A stretch of DNA of 64,000 nt from Cheilinus undulatus. Lineage: Eukaryota > Chordata > Actinopteri > Labriformes > Labridae. The position numbers and the translations under genes are program-made. The stretch lies in contig NC_054865.1 in NCBI RefSeq assembly GCF_018320785.1, forward strand, positions 35,278,398 through 35,342,397. Reading direction: 5' to 3'. Below, piece after piece: positions 24,705 to 40,300 of this stretch; positions within the stretch are counted from its first letter, which is position 1, and every line of letters begins with the position of its first letter. The notes below the pieces were generated by a model. That model saw nothing but the letters and a program-made list of their open reading frames with translations, did not search any database and was not told where the DNA came from.

Positions 24705-26190
24705 TATTTGACACTTGTAGCTTTATCAAAGGCTACAAAACCATCTTTACAAGAGCAAACAAAAGTGTGCTAAGAGAGTATGACACACTTTGACTGATCC
24801 TATATGCCATACCAGATGAGCACAAGTTAATTTGCTTAGCCCATCTATAGTTTGACCTTTTAAACGCATAAAATAATCAAGAAATAGACAAGTAACAGTA
24901 CCAAAATTAACAAAAAAAACAAAAAAACAATGGTTCCCAACTGTTCTAGCCATGGGACCCACTGCCACCTCCTTAGCATGAAGTCATAATCCAAATTTCC
25001 AGAAATGTTCAACAAATTCCCTTTATAAAAACTGTTGCAGGTTGGGCTGTGTATAGAGCAAAAACATTTAACAACTGAACAAAAATATTGGGAAAAACTT
25101 TGGGAGGGCATGCATGCAAACATGGCATTTCACTCTGTTTACCATCATAATCAAGATTTCAGTTGTTTTTTAAAGATTTTGAGAAATGAAGACTATCGTG
25201 GGAAGCCCAGCTTTCTTGGTAATATTTCTATCCAAGATATCAGGATGAATAAATCAAAATCACAAGAAAAAAAAACTGGAATTTATTCCTTGTCCAGCAA
25301 AGCAGAGTAAAATAATATTAAATGAAACATAACTGCCTAGAATTCTGTAAATCCAATTTTTTCCAGGCACCAATTTGCAACCTACTTTAAGTAGCTCTGC
25401 AATGTAATTTTGGGAATAAGTTCACCAGTTGAAAACCACTGATGTAAAACATACATCAAGACTGAGAACATTGAAATTGTCAGTAAGAATCAAAATAAAC
25501 AATGTACACATGGGGCATGAAAATCAAATGTAAAACTGCATGCTCTAATTTAGACAGGGTTTTTTTTCCCCAATAATTCAAGAGCACTTAAACATGGGGA
25601 CAATTTTACAGCTAGAGTCAGTGTGCATTTCAAAACCAGAATCCATGAAAAGTAATTAAAAACAACATACAATCTGATATACTGTAATATACTGTATCAT
25701 GTACTGTATAATGTAATAATGTCAAGCTTATGTAAAATTATAAAAATAGTACTCAAAAAATAATGGACGGCATGTATGTCCATCTTAAAAAGTGGGGGGA
25801 AAATGCCTTTAAAAAAAGGAAAGAGACCTTCAATTTTAGTTTTTTTGTGGGCTTTTCAAAATTAACTTTCTTTGTACAGATATGCAATGGAGACATTCGC
25901 TGAGTATGCAAATACAATAAAGGTACTTAACGTAGAAACAATAAAACCCATCATGAATAAAGTATTTTGATTAGTAATGAAAAAATGTCCAGGGGACAAC
26001 ATACCACAATAGCCAAATAAGAACATTGTTTCGTCTGTGGCCGTAGTTGTAGTTTAAATAAACAGCTCCGTTTCTTTTTGAAAAGCAAGAGTGGTTTCTC
26101 ACTGTGGTCCAATTACATTTATGTCTGTAAACCTTTGCTATATTTCTTTTTTAAAAAACAAAGGTTTTTCTTTCAGTAGTTTGGTTTTCC
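24705..26190. other. intergenic between znf280d and mns1, nothing recognised
   Basis: The stretch is AT-rich. A - strand frame at 24860-25123 and a + strand frame at 25035-25310 overlap one another and match no known protein. A short run of ACTGTA/TACTGTAT-type repetition lies at 25678-25715. No RNA gene is seen. Confidence 0.45.
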
Positions 26191-26196
26191 CGGATT

Positions 26197-26258
26197 TGAC
26201 GTCATCGTAAATCCTCATTTTAATTGGTCGAACCACAACGCGGCGTTACCAAGACGAC
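26197..26258 (+). promoter_or_regulatory. mns1 promoter: CRE, CCAAT and X-box half-site
   Basis: A perfect palindromic CRE, TGACGTCA, is at 26197-26204. An inverted CCAAT box (ATTGG) follows at 26222-26226. GTTACC, one half of an RFX X-box, is at 26245-26250 with a poor second half (GACGAC). The cluster is 170-230 bases before the proposed start codon, in a locally CpG-rich patch within AT-rich DNA. Confidence 0.5.
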
Positions 26259-26425
26259 GAAACGCCAAACACCCTAGGGGACCAGAGTTAAGTTAACGAC
26301 AGCTAGTTCATTTATAAGCTTAATTGCAGAATAAAAAAAACTTTGTAGAGCAAAGTTTGATTTATCTACTGATATTGAGAGTTGTTCAGTGAATAAAGCG
26401 GGAAAGGACGATAGGCACCTCAAAT

Positions 26426-29400
26426 ATGGTACAGTACCAACCGAAGTTAAACTGAACGTTAGCTTGGCTGCTACAGACTTAGCAGCTTAGTTTACAGCAC
26501 GTGTACTGTTTCATGTCTTCGTTGTTTTTTTCTTCTTCTCCTTGGGACAGAGTCGTCACTGGATGTACAGCCAGCAGCAGAGGTTGCTGTCTCAGCGCCA
26601 AAGTCAGGAGCAGCACAGGGCAGAGGAGGCCCGGCGTCTGGATAGAGAGAGGCAGCTACAGGCCAGTCTGCGGGACCAGGAGGGCTTTGACAGGAGGAGA
26701 CACCTGCGACAGGTACAGGACGAGCTCAAGATGAGGCAGATGGAGAGCGATCTGCTGAAGGTATGTTATATAATGATGGACAGGCAATGTTGCTATAAAC
26801 GTAACCTGAACAGTATAACACAAAACCCTGTCGTATTACAAGCTATTAATATTATAGGAAACTAAAGCCTAGTTGAGCAAGGCATAAAGAAGTTTATGTA
26901 GTCTGAAATTTAATGTTTCTTCACAGCAGACAGAAACTTTGTGTCATGATCAGACTTGACTAACCTTTAATCTGTGATGGAAAAATAACTTGGTTATTAC
27001 TTCAGTTTTTTGACAAATTTGAAGAAAATAAAGTTTTCATTCAACATTTAACTGTGTGGGTATCAGAGACTGTGAAGATGTTTTTATTAGCAAACTCTGA
27101 AAGTTTCAATCATTAAAGTGTAATTTTATTTCACAATGCTTTGCAGTATTGTCAGCATGTTACCACTGACTTAACCAATTTCAAATGTAGAGAACACTTT
27201 TATTTTCTTACAGGCAGAGGAGGAGAAGACAATCAAAGAAAAGCAACTTGAACAAGAGGAAAGAATAGCTAAAGAGCTGGCCCGTATCAACTTTGAGAAG
27301 CAAAGAGAGGAGAAAATGAGGCAGCATATCAAAGAGAACAGGTATGCTCACTTAGCTTAGTTGTTTAATCTTGTCCACAATGCAAGTCTGACACTCATTG
27401 TTTGTGCATTTCCTTTCTCTGCTGATGCTGTCTTGTATTCCTTGTTATTTTTGAAAAGTCTATCTTAACGTTTCAGCCTGGAGCTCCAAGAGTTGGAGTT
27501 AAAGCTGAAATCTGCTTATCTGAACAAGGAAAGAGCCGCACAGATTGCTGAACAGGAAGCTATGAGGTTTGAGACAATGGTGAGCCCTGTCTTCATTTTT
27601 TAAAATTACTGACAAAAAAAAAATCAAAATATAATTTGGCTTTTTGACAAAAAAAAAAAAACCCTCCACAATGTAAAAAAAAAAAAACAGGTTTCTACAA
27701 TGTAATGTTAATTAAATAAAATATGTAAGGGAAAAATACGTGACTGCATAAATATGCACCCCCTTTACAGTGACTGACCTATGTCCAACTGATGTCCAGC
27801 CAATTGGTTCTAGTATTCTCACAATTAGTGAAATTGGGATCACCTGAGTGCAGTGAATGTTTAAAGTGATTGTAGTATAGAGACACCTGTGTCTTGAACA
27901 TCAATTCACTGGTTCATCAGTATTCCTGGCACCCATTACACCATGAAGATGAAATAACACTTGAAGCAACTTAGTGAAAAGGTTGGAAGATAGTTTTTTG
28001 GTCTGATGAGAACAGAATGGTGCTCTTTGGCCATCAGAAAAGATGCTATGTTTGGTAGAAACCAAACACTTCACATCACCACAAACGTACCATCCCCACT
28101 GTGAAGCACAATGGTTACAGCATCATGCTGTGAGGATGCTTCTCAGCAGCTGGCCCTGAAAGACTTTAAAGGTAGAGGGTAAAATGAATGTGGCAAAATA
28201 TAGGAAAACAATCTTATTCAGTCTGCAAGAGAACTACTGCTTGGGAGAAGATTTATTTTCAAGTAAGACAATGACCCCACACATACAGTGAAAGCTACGC
28301 ATAAATGGTTCAAAGACAAAGTGAATCTTCTGTAGTTGCCAGACCTCCTAGACCTCAATTCAACAGAGAATTGTGGCTGAACTCGAAAAGGGCTGTCCAT
28401 GCCTGATTCCTGTGCAACTTGACAGAGATTTGCAAAGAAAAATAGAGTAAAATTGCGGTGTCCAGATGTGCAAGCCTGATTGAAACCTATCCACACAGAA
28501 TCAGTGCTGCGAATTAAGCCAAAGGTACATCTTCTAAATACTGACTTGCAGGGGGTGAATATTTTTGCAGTCACTTTTTTATATTTCATATTTTTATTCA
28601 TGTGACCTGACTTTGTTCAAACCTGTTTTCACTTTGACATTAAAGAGGTTTTTTATGTCATTTTTTGGACAAAAAAAAATTCAATTATCCACAATTGATT
28701 TATAAGACCAATGAAAGGGTAAAACACCCAAGTGAGAGAATACTTTTTATAGGCACTGTATATCTGTTTTTATTATTTACAGTTTGTATTGAGAAGGTTT
28801 GATTAGCTGTAAGACATATGTAAAGTGATATTTTGATGCACATTATTGTTTGCTACAGTTGTGTTGGTACAGAATAATCCTGAGTTTAGATTACAAGCTT
28901 TACAGTACATACCCTCTCTCTCTCAGCGCAACGAGGCAGCCTATGCCCACTGTATGAAGCTTGAACAAGAGCAAGCAACCGCTGAACAGCAGAAGCTGGA
29001 GAAGAAACACCAAGAGGAGGTGGTGCAGTATCAGAGAGAGCTGGAGCAGCAGCTGCTGGAGAGGGAGTACAAAAGACAAGAAGCTTATGAGGAGTTCCTC
29101 AAAGAGAAGCTCATGGTGGATGAGATTGTCCGCAAGATTTATGAGGAGGATCAGATGTAAGGGATTATTAATCCTCATTACTGGAAAGTGTTTCAATATC
29201 TCAATTCTGTTTGAGAATTTGTTCTCTACTTGAGTGGAGTACATTTTAAATTAAAACTACTGTTTTTCTAAAGGGAGAGGCAGCTGAAACTGGAGAAGGT
29301 CAGAGCCACTCAGCAGCACATTGAAGAGTTCAAGAGACAGCAGGCCAAGTGGAGACGGATGGAGCAGGAAAAGATGGAGGAGGAGAACAGACGCATCAGG

Positions 29401-30591
29401 GAGTTTGCAAGCTATCAGCAGCACATGGAGGAGGCCAGGATGGCGAAGATCAGGGAGCGAGAAGAAGCAAAAGAGCATCTGCAAAAAATAGTTGAGATAC
29501 CATTTTCTCCCAAAAATGCTACTTTTGTATTATCATTCAATGAGATTTGATTCTCAACTCATTTCTATTTCACTGCAGCTGACTGAGAAGATAGAAGAGG
29601 AGAAGCAGCAGCGTGAAGAAATGGAGCGAGTGCGTGAGGAACTTTGTTTAGAGGAACAGGAGGAGGCTAACAGGCAGAGAGAAATTGTAAGTATGGCTGC
29701 TTTAATGTCTCACTATTTAAACAGCCATTAATATGTAGTTTTGTTCACTGATTATCACTTATGTGCACCATTTACTACATACTATTGTGTTTCTTCCTTC
29801 CATGAGTGGCATGTGCTGAGTCTTGTGTCCTCTGGTGCTTTGATCTTTTAGTGTATCTAAATAATCTTAGGAATATTTTATAACACGTTTATCTAACAGG
29901 AAGCGATGGAGAAGAAAATCAGACACAGGCTGATGATGCAGCAGACCTATCAGGAGCAAATGGCTTTCAAAGAGATGCGTAGGCAGGCAGAGAAAGAGGA
30001 AGAGGAGGCCTTCAGGAAAATGATGATGGCCAAGTTTGCAGAGGATGACCGGATTGAGCAGATGAACGCTCAGAAACGACGCATGAAGCAACTGGAACAC
30101 AAACGTGAAGTGGAGAAACTGATAGAGGAAAGAAGACGACAGATTCAGGCTGATATGGTACAGAACACTCTGAACATTTACAGAGAAAATAGGGCTGATT
30201 CATTGAACATTATAAAGCTGATCTATCTGTTATTTTTTAATGATGTGCTTTGATAATAATGTTGGTTTCTTTTCTAAAGGAACTGGAGGCCAAAGAAAGA
30301 GCAATTGAGCAGGAGAGAGAGGTGCTGCGTAGACAGATAGTTGAAGAAGAAAGGCAGAAACTTCTTAAACGTCACGCAACAAAACTCCTTGGATATCTAC
30401 CAAAGGTATGAGGCAGCACAAGATTCCTGACTCATTTAACATTATATTCTAAAGATGACACATGCATGTGACCCTGCATCTTTTTCCAGGGCTTGCTCCG
30501 TGTAGAAGACCTGCAGCACTTTGATGAAAACTTCAGGAAAAACTTTCAAACTCGTCAGACAGATATGTTCTCTGATGAAGATGATGAGTGA
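26426..30591 (+). CDS. mns1: meiosis-specific nuclear structural protein 1 (axonemal inner protein)
   Basis: Ten coding exons: 26426-26428, 26551-26760, 27214-27341, 27477-27579, 28927-29156, 29274-29490, 29579-29686, 29900-30157, 30280-30405, 30490-30591. They join cleanly into 494 codons, against about 495 in man. Nearly the whole protein is a charged Glu/Lys/Arg/Gln coiled coil of the trichohyalin-plectin-homology type. Diagnostic blocks are LKEKLMVDEIVRKIYEEDQ, KFAEDDRIEQMNAQKRRMKQ and ATKLLGYLPKG; the tail is acidic and ends DEDDE. MNS1 is a microtubule inner protein of motile cilia and flagella and is needed for sperm tails and left-right patterning. The first coding exon would be the ATG alone, before a 122-bp GT-AG intron; if exon 1 is non-coding, translation starts at the ATG at 26563. 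The 1.3-kb intron 27580-28926 hosts a transposon. Confidence 0.95.
27590..28762 (+). mobile_element. Tc1/mariner-superfamily remnant in an mns1 intron
   Basis: The right end reads GAATACTTTTTATAGGCACT at about 28740-28759. The left end is obscured by A-rich runs. The + strand holds a decayed transposase with GPEHRL-type frames broken by stops. It includes the segment decoding to a TIPTVKH...IML.GCFSAAGP-like block, which is Tc1 transposase just before the second catalytic Asp. It is the same family as 55890-57430. Confidence 0.75.
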
Positions 30592-30703
30592 ATCTTTATG
30601 CTTAAATAATTTGTTATGCCACCAAATGGCAAATTAAAACTCTATTTTTAGTGACCACACAATTCTTTGTTTTTTTTCTGTTTTTTAAGCACTTACTCAG
30701 AAT

Positions 30704-30709
30704 AATAAA
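30704..30709 (+). terminator. mns1 poly(A) signal
   Basis: AATAAA lies 113 bases after the mns1 stop, in the narrow gap shared with the converging tex9. Confidence 0.65.
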
Positions 30710-30734
30710 AAAGTGATTGTGAGGCATTTTCTAA

Positions 30735-30740
30735 TTTATT
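30735..30740 (-). terminator. tex9 poly(A) signal
   Basis: TTTATT on the + strand is AATAAA for tex9, about 155 bases beyond its stop. The signals of mns1 and tex9 are 26 bases apart on opposite strands, so their mature 3' ends probably overlap by a few tens of bases. Confidence 0.6.
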
Positions 30741-30895
30741 TGACTTGTGCTGTGAGACCTTTAATACAATCCTTTAGAAAAGATCAAAGTTTGTCTGATG
30801 GCAATAATAAGAAAAGACACATTTCTTCTGATCCATCTTGATGCCTTATTAGTTTTGTTTCACTGAAGTCATGAGAACAATGAACCTCACAGTAT

Positions 30896-35738
<4,843 letters not shown>

Positions 35739-35767
35739 CCTGCCGCAACGATGACGGAGCGGCTCTG

Positions 35768-35780
35768 GTTGCATAGCAAC
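35768..35780. promoter_or_regulatory. X-box-like RFX site at the tex9 start
   Basis: GTTGCATAGCAAC is a 5+3+5 palindrome close to the RFX X-box (GTNRCC, 0-3 bases, RGYAAC): the right half AGCAAC is perfect and the left half GTTGCA has one mismatch. It lies 30 bases upstream of the tex9 ATG. RFX2/RFX3-type factors drive cilia and spermatid genes through such sites, which fits tex9. Binding is inferred. Confidence 0.55.
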
Positions 35781-36057
35781 TGATTCCACAACACGCACTT
35801 AGTACGGCAGCTCTGTACGGACAATTTGAGGCGAACTTTCGATGAAAGACCATCGACTCCGAACGTTTTATCTGTTAAGGACTTATGGAAAAGGCCAAAA
35901 CAAAACCACAGGTCCAAAAATAGATTATACATTTTTTTTTTCAGTTTAGTCTCATATCATATAGCCAGTCTATGAACATTTTTAATAAGAAAGTTAACTA
36001 TTGTTTAAGACAAACGAAAATGAAATAAACCATAAGTAATATATCAGTGAATAAATA

Positions 36058-36165
36058 GATAATGATAATAAAAATGATAAATGATGATGATGATGATTAT
36101 TATTGTTATTATGATTATTATTATTACCATTATTATTCATAATAATAATAATATCAATAATAAGA
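36058..36165. repeat. ATT/ATG microsatellite tract
   Basis: Mixed runs of GATGAT, ATTATT and AATAAT triplets lie between tex9 and rfx7, inside an AT-rich stretch spanning about 35930-36360. A - strand open frame over it, rich in Asn, His and Ile, is an artefact of the repeats. Confidence 0.85.
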
Positions 36166-36889
36166 AAAATACTATAAATTATAAAAAACTTTAAATAATA
36201 ACATATAAACAGATAAATAAACATATACATAAACAATCCAAAACAACAAATAAACAATAAATAAATAAAATCAGAGCAGTAGCCCAAAGAGTATAACTAT
36301 ATTTACTATATATTAACTATATATCTCGAAGCTGCATGATAGATAAATAAAACACTACTGTATATTTAAATGAATTTATTTTCAAACAGCACTTAATTCA
36401 ATGCCTGTACATGCAGGCTACTTAGGTGAATTCAGCCCTCCTCTATCTTCACTTTTTTCTCTTTGGAAACTTTTGTATGTTAATAAAAAATAACTTATTT
36501 GTGTTTTGTCTGGCTATTTTAGGGTAGTTTGTTCTGGTCTTATCTGACCACTATTGTTTCGTTGTTTTTTGTTTTTTTTGTTTTTTTTTTTTTTTGTTTT
36601 TTAGCAAAACGCCATTAAGGGCTTAAATAAATCATGTAGTGCACCAAATTATCATCATCTGGGGTCTTTTGGTTCTCACATGCCTTTTTCACCTCATAAG
36701 AAATCGAGTCAATAACTCCATTAAACAGTAAATAAGTACACAAATATTGGCATGTATATATCTATCAAAATTATTCATCAGTTAAGAAAAAAAATATCTA
36801 GTTTGTTTAACTGCAAGGTAAGCTACACAAAATGACATTCATGGTAGCCCATTCTGGTCCAGCTTAGTCCTCTGCTTACATGTTGTTTT

Positions 36890-37302
36890 TAATTCTGAGG
36901 GTCTTGTTGCGCATGCGTGTACCCAGCAGCTACTACTCACCATGCACATGCAGAGAAATCCCATAACGTGAGGTGCTCAGCGTACCGGAGGGACAAGCTA
37001 GTTGTTTTTAGCTGCTTGTGTACTGGTTACATCTGTATTTTTATCCATGCATCACCTGACGTCTGAGGGCGACTCGTAGTTTTGCTGCTCAGCGTCTTTA
37101 TTTTACCAAGTGTCCGGTCTTCAAACGAGCGATGTCGGAGGAGGACTGGGCGGCAACAACAACAACAGGGCGCGCTGCTGTCCCGTTAGCATCGCAACGT
37201 CCTCTTGTCCATGACGCTTAACACTGCACGGAGAGTATACCCGTCCTCCACGCCTCCCGTCCAGCCCAGCCTAGTCCAGTCCGGTACCGAGGCCCCGCCG
37301 TG
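36890..37302 (+). promoter_or_regulatory. rfx7 CpG-rich promoter and 5' UTR
   Basis: GC and CpG content rise sharply from about 36900 and stay high through the first exon to about 37430. TGCGCATGCG, a near-consensus NRF1 site, is at 36908-36917, roughly 395 bases before the start codon. No TATA box is evident. This is typical of a broadly expressed vertebrate gene. Confidence 0.6.
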
Positions 37303-40300
37303 ATGGCCGAGGAGGACCCCCAGCAGCAAGCGGACTGCGGGGCGACGAGGAGCCTGCCCGGCCTGCTCCCCGGGCTGCAGGGCGCTGAGGCCAGTGCCCT
37401 GCAGCTTCGGATCAAGAACTCCATCTGGTGAGAAGGTGTTCATGTGCTGCTATGTGCAGGATTTGACGCTGTGAGGGAAATCAATCAACATTCAATAACA
37501 GGTTTACACTTGATGCATTGGTCAATTAATCAATACTAACAGCCAATTTAACCAGTTAAAATGATCATACAGGAGTACTTCATAAGTGACCTTGTAGATG
37601 CTTGATGCTTCCTCAGCAAAGTGAATGATATAAAAGTAACTAACACTGGTTAATCGAGGATGTATTCCTTTACTTATGCTATTTCTAATGCAAGCACTTT
37701 TCTTTAATATTCCATTGGGTATTATAATATGCAGTACATCATATTTTATAAGCTGATAAGATGTTTGAAATAGCCTACAGATGTATAATAAGTAGTAGCA
37801 ATGAGTCTTGAAGGTATCTGTTGTCATCACTTTAGTGTAATTTTGTAAAAAGTTTGTTACACAGTCATGGGATAAAAGCCCTGAATAAAGGTACCTAACT
37901 AACATACGTCAAAAATAGTTTTTAGCACTATACTTGAATGAGTCTTGTTGTATTTCGCCACTGTAAGGAGCTTTAAAGGTGTAATAAGACGTAGTTTCCA
38001 TTCAAACTGAGTGTCCAAAGCTTAAAGAGTTCATTTGATGATGTCTCAAGCTGGGGAGGAGGATTGACTCTGTGGGCATGTCAACTTTATGCTATAAACA
38101 CGTTGGTTCTTCATGAATGAATATATGATGAAGTTTTCATTTATTAGGCAGAGGGCTTCTCAAAGTATCAGCCTGTATGTAACAGAATTGATGCTAGAGA
38201 TGTATCATGTTTGTTCATTTTTCACTAAACCGTAATGTTTATGTCAGGATTAAATCATCTGATCATTTTATTCAGTTTCCAATAAGTTTTCATAAAGTGC
38301 TTGTGCTCATTCGTCAGTTATACTGTGGATAAAATTGTACCATTAAAACATATGATCAGCTAACAAAATGATAAAATACTGCTATACCTGTACATGAACA
38401 CACCTTTAGCTATGTTCACACTGCAGTTAAAAGTGATGATTTTTATGCTTATTTGTGACTCATCAGATTTTATTCTGACAGTGTGAACAACACAAACCAC
38501 ATGGAATCTGTTCTTTTCATATCAGAATCACGCCACTTTCATATGTGGTTCTAAAATGGGTACATATCTGATCTTTTGGAATTCAACTACAATGTGAACA
38601 GCCAAACAAAAAAATTCAGATCTGAGAAAAGATCAGAATGAAGCATTAAGGCCTGTTGTTTGAATGTAGCCTTTTATAATAATCCAACTTGCATGTATAA
38701 TTGTGTAATTCAATAGGTCATGGTTTTGCCTCGCATCTTCCTCCTCATTTCCTCTTTGTTGATTGGTTAAAGATTGGTTAAATTCATTGTCATAGTAGTA
38801 AGAAACCATCTTTATTCTTTCTGACTGTATACTCAGTTCCCTTCAACTTTATTATCAAGATACTTCAAGTTTGCGTAAACCAGCATTGTACAGTGTGTGC
38901 AAACTGTATCAGTATCTAAATTTACTGTGTAGTTCATACCAGACTGGAGTATTGTCTTACTTATCCAAAATATTTTCATCAAGTTATTGTAAAGCTCATT
39001 GTAATCAGAAGCCTTTGCTTACAACTAAAGAAGTATTTAAATGATTGAATGATGTTTGAATATTACCGAATGAAGATATAATAGCGTAAACTTAAACAAC
39101 AAAACATAATTAGTTAACTACAATACTTGGCTTTAAGTGCATGTAAAGTATAAATTTAGCAGCTCGGAATAAAGAAGATAAGCACCAGTGCCCCCCCCCC
39201 CAAAAAATATGTAAGTGTTAGGGTAGTCAGTATAATTGTGTATATTGGTATATTGTCAGTAGTTGGCACTATCTAAGGCTGCGTTCTAACTTAAATGTTA
39301 TTCTACGTATGAATGGAGCTGATCACTACTATATTACTATATGTTAAACAGCTATAAAATGTCAAAAGGCTGAACCACCAGCCAGCACAACAGTTGAAAA
39401 CTTGAACAGAAAAAAGGAAACAAATATTAAAAGCAATGCTTCTAATATATGTTGATTCTTTTTAAAAATAATGTACTGTTTTCTGTCAGAATTAAAGGAG
39501 TTTGTGGCCAGCTGCTCTCATTCCCTTAAAGCTCCTGTGAGATGTTTTAGTTGATAATGAAATAGACTGAATTTAATAGTAGTGTGTAGGGGTGTGACAA
39601 GACACTTATTTCACGAGACGAGACAAGATTTAGGCCCATGAGACAAGACGAGATTTTACACTTTTGTTTTAATTTTGAAAAAAATACATGGGTGGATAAT
39701 ATGTCCTTTATACAACTGGAAGTCATAATTGCAAAGCATGCAGATCTATTCGGAAAAGTTTAAACTACTGTAACTCCTCTTGTACTGAATAGGCTATCAA
39801 TGCTTACACACAGTTCTTCTTGTCTAACTCTGACTCAAACTGTACATTTTTATGCTCTTCACATCAAACCTTTCATTTTAACAATCTACCACATCTTTAT
39901 TCTACTACACTATGCACTCATTGCTACAATTACAATAATTATATTTAATATCATATTTAAGTTCATATAATAAAAGCATTTAGACTATTGAGAAAGTACT
40001 TTAAAAACTGTTTACAACAGAGTGAAATATAAAGAGCTATATCAGTAAAATCAAACTATTTCTCATCCTTTTTAAGTACATCCATATTTAAAACACTCAA
40101 AAGAAATCTTTCTGTCAATAACACATTTACAGTAATTTAGAGAAATAGATTATTTTTTCGTTTTGTGGTCTTTTTTTCTCATAACAGCTTTGACACTGTT
40201 GGACATGACACACAGATGTACGTTATGTGTGTGCGTTGGTGAGCGAGTGTGTGTCTCCACTCTGCCTGCTGTCAGAAAACACATAGGATGTGTTTAACTG

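Noticed and set aside
35994-36287. 97-codon - strand frame rich in Asn/His/Ile
   Set aside because: Translation of ATT/ATG microsatellite DNA.
36556-36602. Long T-run as a retroposon tail
   Set aside because: No recognisable element body or duplication on either side.
37186-37443. Two - strand frames over the rfx7 first exon
   Set aside because: Shadow frames of a GC-rich exon; the + strand matches RFX7 residue by residue.
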